Shown here: piece after piece, positions 55,721 through 64,000 of the stretch
How positions within the stretch are numbered: the stretch's first letter is position 1
Layout: each line of letters starts with the position of its first letter
The notes under the pieces: generated by a model
Databases searched by the model: none
What the model saw: only the letters and a program-made list of their open reading frames with translations
Told to the model about the DNA's origin: nothing
Assembly: GCF_001941845.1 (NCBI RefSeq)
Contig: NZ_CP018870.1
Span: forward strand, 2,573,001-2,637,000
Direction: 5' to 3'
DNA length: 64,000 nucleotides
From: Streptomyces sp. TN58
GTDB taxonomy: Bacteria > Actinomycetota > Actinomycetes > Streptomycetales > Streptomycetaceae
Program-made: the position numbers and the translations under genes

Positions 55721-57005
55721 GCCCTACGACTTCATCGGCATCGGTCTCGGTCCCTTCAACCTGGGACTGGCCTGCCTGACCGCGCCGATCGACGAACTGA
55801 GCGGCCTGTTCATCGAGTCGAAGCCGCACTTCGAGTGGCACGCGGGGATGTTCCTGGACGGCGCGCACCTCCAGACGCCCTTCATGTCGGACCTGGTAAC
55901 CCTCGCCGACCCGACGTCGCCCTTCTCCTTCCTGAACTACCTCAAGGACCAGGACCGGCTGTACTCCTTCTACATCCGGGAGAACTTCTACCCCCTGCGC
56001 GCCGAGTACAACGACTACTGCCGCTGGGCCGCCGACCGCCTCGACAACGTGCTGTACTCGACCTCCGTCACCGAGGTCTCCTACGACGAGTCCGCCGGCC
56101 TCTACGAGGTCCGCACCGACAAGGGCGAGACCCACCGCGCCCGCCGCATCGTCCTGGGCACCGGCACCTCTCCGTACGTCCCGGAGGCCTGCGCCGACCT
56201 CGGCGGCGACTTCCTGCACAACTCCGCCTACATGCCCAACAAGGCGGAGCTGCAGAAGAAGAAGTCCATCACCCTCATCGGCTCCGGCCAGAGCGCCGCG
56301 GAGATCTACTACGACCTCCTCGCCGAAATCGACGTGCACGGCTACCAGCTCAACTGGGTCACGCGCTCCCCGCGCTTCTTCCCGCTGGAGTACACCAAGC
56401 TGACGCTGGAGATGACCTCCCCCGAGTACGTGGACTACTTCCACGCCCTCCCGGAGGACACCCGCTACCGGCTGGAGACCCAGCAGAAGAACCTCTTCAA
56501 GGGCATCGACGGCGACCTGATCAACGCCATCTTCGACCTGCTCTACCAGAAGCGGATCAGCATGCCCGGCGCGGTCCCGACGACCCTGCTGACCAACACC
56601 TCCCTCAACAGCACGGCGTACGACACCACCACGGGCACCTACACCCTCGGGCTGCGCCAGGAGGAGCAGGAGCGGGACTTCTCCCTCGCCACCGAGGGCC
56701 TGGTCCTGGCCACCGGCTACAAGTACCGCACCCCCGACTTCCTGAACCCGGTCCGGGACCGCCTGAACTTCGACGGCCGCGGCCGCCTCGACGCCGCCCG
56801 CAACTACAGCGTCGACACCACGGGCCGCGAGGTGTACCTCCAGAACGGCACCACCCACAACCACTCCCTGACCTCCCCCGACCTGGGCATGGCCGCGTAC
56901 CGCAACGCGTACATCGTCGGTGAGCTGCTCGGCCGCGAGTACTACAAGGTCGAGAAGTCCATCGCGTTCCAGCAGTTCGCCGCCCCGGAAGGCACCCACG
57001 CATGA
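55704..57005 (+). CDS. desB: Cadaverine N-monooxygenase
   Basis: The 433-residue flavin monooxygenase belongs to the lysine/ornithine N-hydroxylase family. The FAD motif is [12 protein letters not shown] at the N-terminus, the NADPH motif [13 protein letters not shown] near 195, and the C-terminal [15 protein letters not shown]. It starts at TTG 55704 and overlaps the desA end by 17 bases, so translation is coupled. It gives N-hydroxycadaverine. Confidence 0.95.
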   Translation: MPSTTEPYDFIGIGLGPFNLGLACLTAPIDELSGLFIESKPHFEWHAGMFLDGAHLQTPFMSDLVTLADPTSPFSFLNYLKDQDRLYSFYIRENFYPLRAEYNDYCRWAADRLDNVLYSTSVTEVSYDESAGLYEVRTDKGETHRARRIVLGTGTSPYVPEACADLGGDFLHNSAYMPNKAELQKKKSITLIGSGQSAAEIYYDLLAEIDVHGYQLNWVTRSPRFFPLEYTKLTLEMTSPEYVDYFHALPEDTRYRLETQQKNLFKGIDGDLINAIFDLLYQKRISMPGAVPTTLLTNTSLNSTAYDTTTGTYTLGLRQEEQERDFSLATEGLVLATGYKYRTPDFLNPVRDRLNFDGRGRLDAARNYSVDTTGREVYLQNGTTHNHSLTSPDLGMAAYRNAYIVGELLGREYYKVEKSIAFQQFAAPEGTHA

Positions 57006-57589
57006 GCACCACCGACACCCTCTACTCCCGGACGGACTCCGTCCTCGGGGACTTCGCGATCCGCCCGCTGGACCCCTTCGCCGACGCGGAGCTGCTCCAC
57101 GGCTGGGTCACGCACCCCAAGGCCTCGTTCTGGATGATGCAGGACGCCTCCCTGCCTGACGTCGAGCGCGAGTACATGCGCATCGCCGCCCACGAGCACC
57201 ACCAGGCCTACATCGGCCTGCACCAGGGCACCCCGGCGTTCCTGATGGAGACGTACGACCCGAGCCGGCTGGAGCTGGTCGGCCTGTACGACGCCCGGCC
57301 CGGCGACGTCGGCATGCACTTCCTCGTCGCGCCCAGCGACCAGCCTCTGCACGGGTTCACCCGCGCGGTCATCACCACCGTCATGGCGGCGATCTTCGCC
57401 GACCCGGCCACCGTGCGCGTCGTCGTCGAGCCGGACGTCGCCAACACCGCCGTACACGCCCTGAACGAGGCCGTCGGCTTCGTGCCGGAGCGCCAGGTCA
57501 CCAAGCCGGAGAAGGAAGCACTGCTGAGCTTCTGCACCCGCGCGCAGTTCGAGGCCGCCACCGGCATCGCCCAGGGGGTGTCGATATGA
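57002..57589 (+). CDS. desC: N-hydroxycadaverine acyltransferase
   Basis: The 195-residue GNAT-type acyltransferase is of the siderophore class (RhbD/IucB-like): [50 protein letters not shown] and [22 protein letters not shown]. It overlaps desB by ATGA. It acylates N-hydroxycadaverine with succinyl-CoA (or acetyl-CoA for the end unit) to give hydroxamates. Confidence 0.94.
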   Translation: MSTTDTLYSRTDSVLGDFAIRPLDPFADAELLHGWVTHPKASFWMMQDASLPDVEREYMRIAAHEHHQAYIGLHQGTPAFLMETYDPSRLELVGLYDARPGDVGMHFLVAPSDQPLHGFTRAVITTVMAAIFADPATVRVVVEPDVANTAVHALNEAVGFVPERQVTKPEKEALLSFCTRAQFEAATGIAQGVSI

Positions 57590-59367
57590 GCCTCACCGAC
57601 GCCGTCTCCCACCTCTCCCCCGAGCTGTGGGCCCGCGCCAACCGCGCCCTGGTCCGCAAGGCCATCGCCGAGTTCGCGCACGAGCGCCTGCTGACCCCCG
57701 TCTCCCTCGGCGGCGACCGCTGGTCGGTCGTCTCCGACGACGGCGCGGTGGAGTACCGCTTCGACGCCACCCGGCAGGCCCTTGACCACTGGTCGGTGGA
57801 CGAGGCCGGCATCACCCGGCTGCGGGACGGCGCCTCGCTGCCGCTGGACGCGCTCGACTTCCACATCGAGTTCCAGCAGACCCTGGGGCTGAGCCCGGAG
57901 GTCCTGCCGGTCTACCTGGAGGAGATCTCCTCCACCCTGGCCGGCTCGGCGTTCAAGTACACCAAGCCGCAGATCCCCGCCGCCGTGCTGGCGAAGTCCT
58001 CCTTCCAGGACATCGAGACCGGCATGACCGAGGGCCACCCCTGCTTCGTCGCCAACAACGGCCGCCTCGGCTTCGGCGTGCACGAGTACCACGCGTACGC
58101 CCCGGAGGCCGCGAACCCGGTGCACCTGATCTGGGCCGCCGCCCACAAGGACGTCGCCACCTTCACGGCGGGCGCCGGCCTGGAGCACGACAGCTTCATG
58201 CGCGCCGAGCTCGGCGACGCCGCGGTCGAGCTGTTCGCGGCGAAACTGCGCACCCTGGACCTGGACCCGGCGGACTACCTGCTCTTCCCCGTCCACCCCT
58301 GGCAGTGGTGGAACAAGACCACGGTCACCTTCGCCGCGGAGATCGCGGGCCGCCGGCTGGTGCTGCTCGGCGAGGGCGAGGACGCCTACCTCCCGCAGCA
58401 GTCGATCCGTACGTTCTTCAACACCACCACCCCGACCAAGCACTACGTCAAGACGGCCATCTCCGTCCTGAACATGGGCTTCATGCGGGGCCTGTCGGCC
58501 GCCTACATGGAGGCCACGCCCGCCATCAACGACTGGCTCCACCAGCTGATCGAGTCCGACGACGTCCTGAAGTCCGTCGACTTCTCGATCATCCGCGAGC
58601 GTGCGGCGATCGGCTACCGGCACCTGCAGTACGAGCGCGCCACCGACCGCTACTCGCCGTACCGCAAGATGCTGGCGGCCCTGTGGCGCGAGTCCCCGGT
58701 GAACTCCCTCGGGGACGGCGAACGCCTGGCCACCATGGCCTCGCTCCTCCACGTCGACGCCGACGGCAAGTCCTTCGTCGGCGCCCTCATCGAGGAGTCC
58801 GGCCTCACGGCGGCCGAGTGGCTGAAGCCGTACCTGCGCGCCTACCTGCTGCCGCTGGTGCACTGCTTCTACCAGTACGACCTCGCCTACATGCCGCACG
58901 GCGAGAACACCATCCTGGTCGTCAAGGACGGCGTCGTACAGCGGGCGATCTTCAAGGACATCGCCGAGGAGATCGTCATCATGGACGCGGACGCGGTGCT
59001 GCCGCCCGCGGTCGAGCGGATCCGGGCGGACGTCCCGGAGGACATGAAGCTGCTGTCGATCTTCACGGACGTCTTCGACTGCTTCTTCCGCTTCCTGTCC
59101 TCCATCCTCGTCACCGAGGGCATCTGCACGGAGGACACCTTCTGGCGGGCCGTGGCCGACTGCGCCCACGACTACCAGGAGTCCATGCCGGCCCTCGCCG
59201 AGAAGTTCGAGCGCTACGACTTCTTCGCGGAGGAGTTCCAGCTGTCCTGCCTCAACCGCCTCCAGCTGCGCAACAACAAGCAGATGGTCGACCTCTCCGA
59301 CCCGTCCGCCGCGCTCCAGCTGATCGGCACCCTCAAGAACCCCGTCGCGCCCTTCGCCCGACGGTGA
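57586..59367 (+). CDS. desD: NIS siderophore synthetase (desferrioxamine)
   Basis: The 593-residue IucA/IucC-family synthetase has FHIEFQQTLGLSPEV, the ATP site pieces EGHPCFVANNGRLGFGVHEY and FPVHPWQWWN, and FFNTTTPTKHYVKTAISVLNMGFMRG (read as KTAISVLNMGFMRG). The C-terminal FhuF-like part has PHGENTILVVKDGV. It overlaps desC by four bases (ATGA). It joins and cyclises N-hydroxysuccinyl-cadaverine units into desferrioxamine E or B. Confidence 0.96.
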   Translation: MSLTDAVSHLSPELWARANRALVRKAIAEFAHERLLTPVSLGGDRWSVVSDDGAVEYRFDATRQALDHWSVDEAGITRLRDGASLPLDALDFHIEFQQTLGLSPEVLPVYLEEISSTLAGSAFKYTKPQIPAAVLAKSSFQDIETGMTEGHPCFVANNGRLGFGVHEYHAYAPEAANPVHLIWAAAHKDVATFTAGAGLEHDSFMRAELGDAAVELFAAKLRTLDLDPADYLLFPVHPWQWWNKTTVTFAAEIAGRRLVLLGEGEDAYLPQQSIRTFFNTTTPTKHYVKTAISVLNMGFMRGLSAAYMEATPAINDWLHQLIESDDVLKSVDFSIIRERAAIGYRHLQYERATDRYSPYRKMLAALWRESPVNSLGDGERLATMASLLHVDADGKSFVGALIEESGLTAAEWLKPYLRAYLLPLVHCFYQYDLAYMPHGENTILVVKDGVVQRAIFKDIAEEIVIMDADAVLPPAVERIRADVPEDMKLLSIFTDVFDCFFRFLSSILVTEGICTEDTFWRAVADCAHDYQESMPALAEKFERYDFFAEEFQLSCLNRLQLRNNKQMVDLSDPSAALQLIGTLKNPVAPFARR

Positions 59368-59430
59368 GACGCGGGGCGGGGAGGGTGCCGATACGGTCCC
59401 TCGGCACCTCCCCCGCGCCGACCGTGTGAC

Positions 59431-59472
59431 GGCGTGACCGCGAAGCCGAAAGGACCTCTTCGCGGTCACGCC
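59431..59472. terminator. Terminator between desD and GH20 gene
   Basis: GGCGTGACCGCGAAG / CTTCGCGGTCACGCC form a perfect 15-bp stem with a 12-nt loop. It lies between convergent genes and serves both. Confidence 0.93.
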
Positions 59473-59509
59473 TTCGCCGTGTCCGGGCGCTGCCGCCCCG
59501 GCCGGGTCG

Positions 59510-61102
59510 TCAGCGGGACCAGGGGACGTCCGGGGCGCGGTGGTAGCCGATGTCCTGGGCGTCCAGGCGGGGGGCCTGGGCGGCGAGGCGGCGGCTGTAC
59601 GCGGTCCAGTCGAGGGCGTCGGCCGGGGACCAGCCCAGCTCCGCCAGGCCCAGCACCCGCGGGAAGGCCATCAGCTCCCACTCGGCCCGCGTCGCGATGT
59701 TCTCCGTCCACAGCGGGGCCTCCACGCCGAGCACCGCGGACTCCGGCACCCCGGCCAGGTAGGCCCCGGGGTTCCAGGAGTAGGAGCGCGCGACCGGGAC
59801 GTAGCCCGCCCACGACAGGCCCGGCTTCGTCGCCGCCTCGTACTTCATGTCCAGGTAGACGCGGTCCGCGGGCGAGAGGATCAGCGGGTGGCCGGCCTTC
59901 GCGGCCGCCGCCACGGCCGACCGGTCCGCGGCGGAGGTCCCGTCGTGGCCCCAGTACTGGAGCACCGCTCCGGCCGCCGGCCGCGCCGACGCCAGCTGGT
60001 GCCAGGCCACCACCGTCTTCCCATGTCGGCCCACCGCCTCCTGCGCCCGGTCCATGAAGGCCGCGTAGTCCGCCGCAGGCGTCGCGTGCGCCTCGTCGCC
60101 GCCGATGTGCAGGTAGCGGCCGGGCGTGAGCCGCGCCACCTCGCCGAGCACGTCGTCGACGAACTCGTACGTCCGCTCCTTGCCCACGCACAGCGAGCTG
60201 AAGCCGACCTTGGTCCCGGTGTACCGCTCGGGGGCCTTCCCGTCGCAGTTCAGCTCGGCGTAGGAGGCCAGGGCCGCGTTCATGTGCCCCGGCATGTCGA
60301 TCTCCGGGACGACGTCCACGTACCTCTCGCCCGCGTACGCCACCAGTTCGCGGTACTCGTCCTTCGTCCAGTGGCCGCCGGGCCCGCCGCCGACCTCGCT
60401 CGCGCCGCCGTACTGCGCCAGCCGCGGCCAGGAGTCGATCGCCAGGCGCCAGCCCTGGTCGTCGGTGAGGTGCAGGTGCAGCGTGTTGATCTTGTACTGG
60501 GCGAGCTGGTCCACGTACCGCTTCACCTGTTCCACCGTGAAGAAGTGCCGTGCGATGTCGACCATGGCGCCTCGGTAGGCGAACCGCGGCCGGTCGGTGA
60601 CCACGCCTCCGGGGACCGTCCCCGGGCCGGCCACCGGCAGCAGCTGTCGCAGGGTCTGGCCCGCGCGGAACAGGCCCTCGGGGGTCCGTGCGACGAGGTC
60701 GACGCCGTCGGGCCCGGACTCCAGCCGGTAGCCCTCCTCCCCGGCCGCCTCGGCGGCCGTGTCGATCCTGAGGCGGATCCCCCCGCCCCCCGCCCCGCCG
60801 ACGACCGGCAGCGGCAGCCCGCTCGGACCGCGCAGCTGCTCGGCGAGGAGTTCGCCCACCCGCCGGACCTCCCGCCGGACCTCCTCGCCCCCGCCCGGTC
60901 CCGTACGGATGACCGTGCCGGGCCCGAAGGCGTAGCCGGGACCCCCGGCGCGCGCGGAGACCGGCGCCGGCAGGAGCCTTTCGAAGGGGGCCAGGGCCGC
61001 GGGCGGGTCGTCGCCGGCGGCCGCGTCGTCGCCGTGGGCGGCGGTGCAGGAGACGGCACCGAGGACGAGGAGGGTGCCGAGCGCGCGTCGCAGGACTCTC
61101 AT
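59510..61102 (-). CDS. Secreted GH20 beta-N-acetylhexosaminidase
   Basis: The 530-residue protein starts at ATG 61102. It has a signal with a Cys near 19 (GAVSCTAA), a possible but imperfect lipobox. A GH20b-like N-terminal domain (about 38-165) precedes the GH20 barrel, with HLHLTDDQGWRLAIDSWP and the catalytic pair in LHIGGDEAHATP (Asp336, Glu337). The aglycone Trp motifs VVAWHQL and ALWTENIATRAEWELMAFPR follow. It removes terminal GlcNAc from chitin oligomers or muropeptides, possibly on the cell surface. Confidence 0.93.
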   Translation of the reverse strand: MRVLRRALGTLLVLGAVSCTAAHGDDAAAGDDPPAALAPFERLLPAPVSARAGGPGYAFGPGTVIRTGPGGGEEVRREVRRVGELLAEQLRGPSGLPLPVVGGAGGGGIRLRIDTAAEAAGEEGYRLESGPDGVDLVARTPEGLFRAGQTLRQLLPVAGPGTVPGGVVTDRPRFAYRGAMVDIARHFFTVEQVKRYVDQLAQYKINTLHLHLTDDQGWRLAIDSWPRLAQYGGASEVGGGPGGHWTKDEYRELVAYAGERYVDVVPEIDMPGHMNAALASYAELNCDGKAPERYTGTKVGFSSLCVGKERTYEFVDDVLGEVARLTPGRYLHIGGDEAHATPAADYAAFMDRAQEAVGRHGKTVVAWHQLASARPAAGAVLQYWGHDGTSAADRSAVAAAAKAGHPLILSPADRVYLDMKYEAATKPGLSWAGYVPVARSYSWNPGAYLAGVPESAVLGVEAPLWTENIATRAEWELMAFPRVLGLAELGWSPADALDWTAYSRRLAAQAPRLDAQDIGYHRAPDVPWSR

Positions 61103-61154
61103 GTGCCCAGGTATAGGCCAACTGGGCCGTCCTGGGCGGTGGGAGAATCGCCGA

Positions 61155-62042
61155 ATGGCGGAAATCATCCAGAAGGACGGGACCTGGACGTTCGACGGCG
61201 ACGGTGTGCGCATCGTGCCCGGTCGCGACAAGGGGGTGGGGCTGCTGCGGCAGACCCTGGGCGAGGTCGTCGTGCCGCTGCGCGCGCTCGCGGGGATCAG
61301 TTACGAGCCGGGCCGCAAGGCGGGACGGCTGCGCCTGCGGATGCGCGAGGGGGCCTGCCCGCTGACCCAGGTGACGGGCGGGCGGCTGCCGGAGGCCTCC
61401 GACCCCTACCGGCTGAGCGTGGAGCCGGACCGGACGGGGGTCGCGGAGTACTTCGTGGACGAGGTCCGCAACGCCCTGCTGCTGGAGCAGGTGGATCCGG
61501 GGCCGTCGGAGGCGTATCTGCTGCCCGGCCCCAGCGTGCCGATAGCGGTGGGCGCGGGCGACGGGACCGTCACCTTCGACGGCGACCGGGTCGCGCTGGA
61601 GTGGAACTGGACGACCGAGGAGGCCAAGCGCTCCGGGGGGCCGCGCGAGTTCCGGGTCACGGACCTGCGGACGGTGGAGTGGGCGCCGGCCAAGGGGCTG
61701 GAGAACGGCTGGCTCCGCTTCGGTCTGGCCGGCGGCGCGCAGCCGGCCGCGCCCAAGTACGACCCGCACACGGTGGAGCTCTTCGGTTTCAAGAAGGACC
61801 CGCTGATGGCGCTGGTCGCCGCGGCGGTGGCGCTGCGGCTGCCGCACCCGGCGGCGCCGGTGCAGGACCGGGCGGTCGAGGACGCCCCGCCGAAGCAGCT
61901 CGCCGCACCGGCCGCCGGGGGTGCGGAGGACCACGACGCGCTGTTGCGGCGGCTGCGGGAACTGGGGGAGCTGCACCAGGCGGGGGTGCTGACGGCTGAC
62001 GAGTTCACCGCGGCCAAGCAGGCCGTTTTGCGTAGATTCTGA
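61155..62042 (+). CDS. DUF4429 protein with C-terminal SHOCT-like segment
   Basis: The 295-residue protein has two DUF4429-type beta repeats: WTFDGDGVRIVPGRDKGVGLLRQTLGEVVVPL (outlined by DGTWTFDGDGVRI) and a second near 145 (DGTVTFDGDRVALEW). An Ala/Pro linker follows, then a SHOCT-like end (LRRLRELGELHQAGVLTADEFTAAKQAVLRR). The short C-terminal helix pair is a known small oligomerisation or membrane-associated module; the function of the whole is unknown. It starts 52 bp from the divergent GH20 gene. Confidence 0.82.
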   Translation: MAEIIQKDGTWTFDGDGVRIVPGRDKGVGLLRQTLGEVVVPLRALAGISYEPGRKAGRLRLRMREGACPLTQVTGGRLPEASDPYRLSVEPDRTGVAEYFVDEVRNALLLEQVDPGPSEAYLLPGPSVPIAVGAGDGTVTFDGDRVALEWNWTTEEAKRSGGPREFRVTDLRTVEWAPAKGLENGWLRFGLAGGAQPAAPKYDPHTVELFGFKKDPLMALVAAAVALRLPHPAAPVQDRAVEDAPPKQLAAPAAGGAEDHDALLRRLRELGELHQAGVLTADEFTAAKQAVLRRF

Positions 62043-62077
62043 CCGGATGCATCCATTCCACTGGTCCAGACCACAAG

Positions 62078-62103
62078 GATCCTGCCCGGAATCGGGCAGG
62101 ATC
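62078..62103 (+). promoter_or_regulatory. Hairpin overlapping the ribosome-binding site of the next gene
   Basis: GATCCTGCCCG / CGGGCAGGATC form a perfect 11-bp stem with a GAAT loop, followed by TTTGCGTT. Its right arm contains the AGGA that would serve TTG 62110. It reads both as an intrinsic terminator after the DUF4429 gene and as a lid on the ribosome-binding site. Confidence 0.75.
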
Positions 62104-62109
62104 TTTGCG

Positions 62110-62415
62110 TTGGACGGCTGGAGCAGTCAATATCTACGGGTGCTCGACCGCCGCCCGTCCTATGACGACCTCGTCGAACACCTGGTGCGCAGCACCTCGC
62201 TGCAGCGGGGCGAAGCGGCCCGGGTGGTCCTCGATGTGCTCGCCTACTTCGACGAGACGACGGAGGACTTCGTCCGCCGCCGCCACCGCGAACTGCAGGC
62301 CGGCGGAGCCGTGAACGCCGAGATCTTCGAACGGATCGCGGCCGAACTGCCGCACCGCGCCGTGGCACCCCCGGAACTCTCGCTCCGGCAGCTGCGCCGC
62401 ATCGTCTACGGCTGA
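62110..62415 (+). CDS. Small conserved-looking protein of unknown function
   Basis: The 101-residue soluble protein (MDGWSSQYLRVLDRRPSYDDL ... AYFDETTEDFVRRRHRELQ ... LSLRQLRRIVYG) is acidic and helical. I do not recognise a domain. TTG 62110 is chosen because AGGA lies eight bases upstream and the frame before it is hairpin; ATG 62047 in the same frame would translate the hairpin (QGSCPESGRIFA). It lies between the DUF4429 gene and glmS, 71 bp before the latter. Confidence 0.65.
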   Translation: MDGWSSQYLRVLDRRPSYDDLVEHLVRSTSLQRGEAARVVLDVLAYFDETTEDFVRRRHRELQAGGAVNAEIFERIAAELPHRAVAPPELSLRQLRRIVYG

Positions 62416-62486
62416 CCGGCCGCGGCCCGAGCGACCGCGGGCGGATGACGGGCACACGAACCGAACTTCAGGAGGGGCAAGACCGT

Positions 62487-64000
62487 ATGTGCGGAATCGT
62501 CGGTTACATCGGAAAGCGTGACGTGGCACCGCTGCTGCTGGAGGGGCTGGCGCGGCTGGAGTACCGCGGGTACGACTCGGCGGGCATCGTCGTGAACAGC
62601 CCGAAGGCCGGCGCGCTCAAGATGGTCAAGGCCAAGGGCCGCGTCCGCGACCTGGAGGCCCGGGTCCCCAAGCGCTTCGCCGGCACCACCGGCATCGCCC
62701 ACACCCGCTGGGCCACGCACGGCGCCCCGAGCGACGTGAACTCCCACCCGCACCTGGACCCGGAGAACAAGGTCGCCGTCGTCCACAACGGCATCGTCGA
62801 CAACGCCGCCGAGCTCCGCGCCAAGCTGGAGGCCGAGGGCGTCGTCTTCGCCTCCGAGACCGACACCGAGGTCATCACCCACCTGATCGCCCGCTCCCAG
62901 GCCGACAGCCTGGAGGAGAAGGTCCGCGAGGCCCTCAAGGTGATCGAGGGCACGTACGGCATCGCCGTGATGCACGCCGACTTCACCGACCGCATCGTCG
63001 TGGCCCGCAACGGCTCGCCGGTCATCCTCGGCATCGGCGAGAAGGAGATGCTCGTCGCCTCCGACGTCGCCGCGCTGATCGCCCACACCCGCCAGGTCGT
63101 CACCCTCAACGACGGCGAGATGGCGACCCTGAAGGCCGACGACTTCCGCACGTACACCACGAGCGGCACGACGACCAACGCCACTCCGGAGACCGTGGAG
63201 TGGGAGGCCGCCTCCTACGACATGGGCGGCCACGACACCTACATGCACAAGGAGATCTCCGAGCAGCCCGACGCGGTCGACCGCGTGCTGCGCGGCCGGA
63301 TCGACGACCGCTTCAACACGGTCCACCTGGGCGGCCTGAACCTGGACCCGCGCGAGGCGCGCGGCATCCGCCGGGTCAAGATCCTGGGCTGCGGCACCTC
63401 GTACCACGCGGGCCTGATCGGCGCCGGCCTCATCGAGGGCATGGCCCGCATCCCCGCGGACGCCGAGCCGGCCTCCGAGTTCCGCTACCGCAACCCGGTC
63501 GTGGACCCCGACACCCTCTACATCGCGGTCTCCCAGTCGGGTGAGACCTACGACGTCCTCGCGGCGGTGCAGGAGCTCAAGCGCAAGGGCGCCCGCGTCC
63601 TCGGCGTCGTCAACGTGGTCGGCTCCGCGATCGCCCGAGAGGCCGACGGCGGCGTGTACGTGCACGCCGGTCCCGAGGTCTGCGTCGTCTCCACCAAGTG
63701 CTTCACCAACACGGTCGTTGCCTTCGCGCTGCTCGCCGTGCACCTGGGCCGCATCCGGGACCTGTCGGTCACCGACGGCAAGCGGATCATCGAGGGCCTG
63801 CGCAGGCTGCCCTCGCAGATCCAGGAGATCCTCGACGGCGAGGAGGACATCAAGAAGCTGGCGGCCGAGTTCGCCGAGGCCAAGTCGATGATGTTCATCG
63901 GCCGGGTGCGCGGCTACCCGGTGGCGCTGGAGGCCTCCCTCAAGCTGAAGGAGATCTCCTACATCCACGCCGAGGCCTACCCGGCCTCCGAGCTCAAGCA
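62487..64000 (+). CDS. glmS: Glutamine-fructose-6-phosphate aminotransferase, cut by window edge
   Basis: The first 504 codons are present; the C-terminus is off the window. The start MCGIVGYIG leaves the nucleophile Cys as residue 2, and GLARLEYRGYDSAGI, HTRWATHG and HNGIVDN complete the glutaminase half. The first SIS domain begins near 290 with ILGCGTSYHAG and VSQSGETYDVL. ATG 62487 is preceded by AGGAGG. It makes glucosamine-6-phosphate for wall synthesis. No glmS ribozyme-like sequence is recognisable upstream. Confidence 0.95.
   Translation, partial: MCGIVGYIGKRDVAPLLLEGLARLEYRGYDSAGIVVNSPKAGALKMVKAKGRVRDLEARVPKRFAGTTGIAHTRWATHGAPSDVNSHPHLDPENKVAVVHNGIVDNAAELRAKLEAEGVVFASETDTEVITHLIARSQADSLEEKVREALKVIEGTYGIAVMHADFTDRIVVARNGSPVILGIGEKEMLVASDVAALIAHTRQVVTLNDGEMATLKADDFRTYTTSGTTTNATPETVEWEAASYDMGGHDTYMHKEISEQPDAVDRVLRGRIDDRFNTVHLGGLNLDPREARGIRRVKILGCGTSYHAGLIGAGLIEGMARIPADAEPASEFRYRNPVVDPDTLYIAVSQSGETYDVLAAVQELKRKGARVLGVVNVVGSAIAREADGGVYVHAGPEVCVVSTKCFTNTVVAFALLAVHLGRIRDLSVTDGKRIIEGLRRLPSQIQEILDGEEDIKKLAAEFAEAKSMMFIGRVRGYPVALEASLKLKEISYIHAEAYPASELK

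Noticed and set aside
62415..62486. glmS-type ribozyme or riboswitch upstream of glmS
   Set aside because: The 71-bp gap is too short and shows no matching fold.

Overview
The window is a stretch of chromosome from a Streptomyces-type actinomycete. The signs are very high G+C, strong third-position GC in every convincing gene, frequent GTG/TTG starts, many secreted proteins, and a desferrioxamine (des) operon under DmdR-type iron boxes. The order gltA ... speB ... acyl-CoA carboxylase/HMG-CoA lyase/acdH ... desEFABCD ... GH20 hexosaminidase ... glmS matches, from memory, the S. coelicolor core chromosome. No transposase, integrase, CRISPR array or rRNA operon was seen. Both ends cut genes: a dynamin-type GTPase on the left and glmS on the right.

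Layout. 1-6.0 kb: GTPase (-), tRNA-Arg(TCT), a phosphoribosyltransferase-hydrolase fusion, a sulfite-oxidase-like molybdoenzyme, a MITE-like 165-bp inverted-repeat element, a secreted phospholipase A2 and a secreted orphan. 6.0-12 kb: alpha/beta hydrolase, GNAT acetyltransferase, a 15-bp tandem repeat, a secreted subtilisin, and a two-gene WxL-like/WxL-interacting surface protein cassette. 12-19.5 kb: myo-inositol catabolism (mmsA, iolD, iolB and iolC on minus; an iolE-like and an iolG-like gene on plus). 19.5-22.7 kb: a small HTH protein, then copZ-copA behind a CsoR-type operator. 22.7-28.5 kb: a hairpin-rich non-coding block, citrate synthase, RecD2-like helicase, a DUF937 protein and an EamA transporter. 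28.5-34 kb: LysR regulator, a 163-bp tandem repeat, and secreted hydrolases (GH3, S37 peptidase) plus a SapA-like protein. 34-42 kb: a single-chain ABC exporter, a ThDP enzyme, agmatinase and a PucR regulator. 42-52 kb: acyl-CoA dehydrogenase, thioesterase, a phosphatase-like protein, and a TetR-controlled leucine/isovalerate-type operon (carboxylase beta and alpha, HMG-CoA lyase, AcdH). 52-59.5 kb: desE, desF and desABCD. 59.5-64 kb: GH20 hexosaminidase, a DUF4429 protein, a small protein behind a hairpin, and glmS.

How the parts work together. Inositol genes turn myo-inositol into malonate semialdehyde and acetyl-CoA. The carboxylase/lyase/dehydrogenase cluster feeds branched-chain acyl-CoA to acetoacetate and acetyl-CoA, which meets citrate synthase. 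des genes make and handle desferrioxamine when iron is low. The hexosaminidases and GlmS belong to amino-sugar turnover and cell-wall precursor supply.

Least explained are the WxL-like cassette, Streptomyces-type repeats that sit in frame inside iolB and the carboxylase alpha gene, the 165-bp element that supplies the phospholipase stop codon, the 163-bp tandem repeat and the hairpin array beside gltA. All functional calls are by motif and memory of families; no database search was run.
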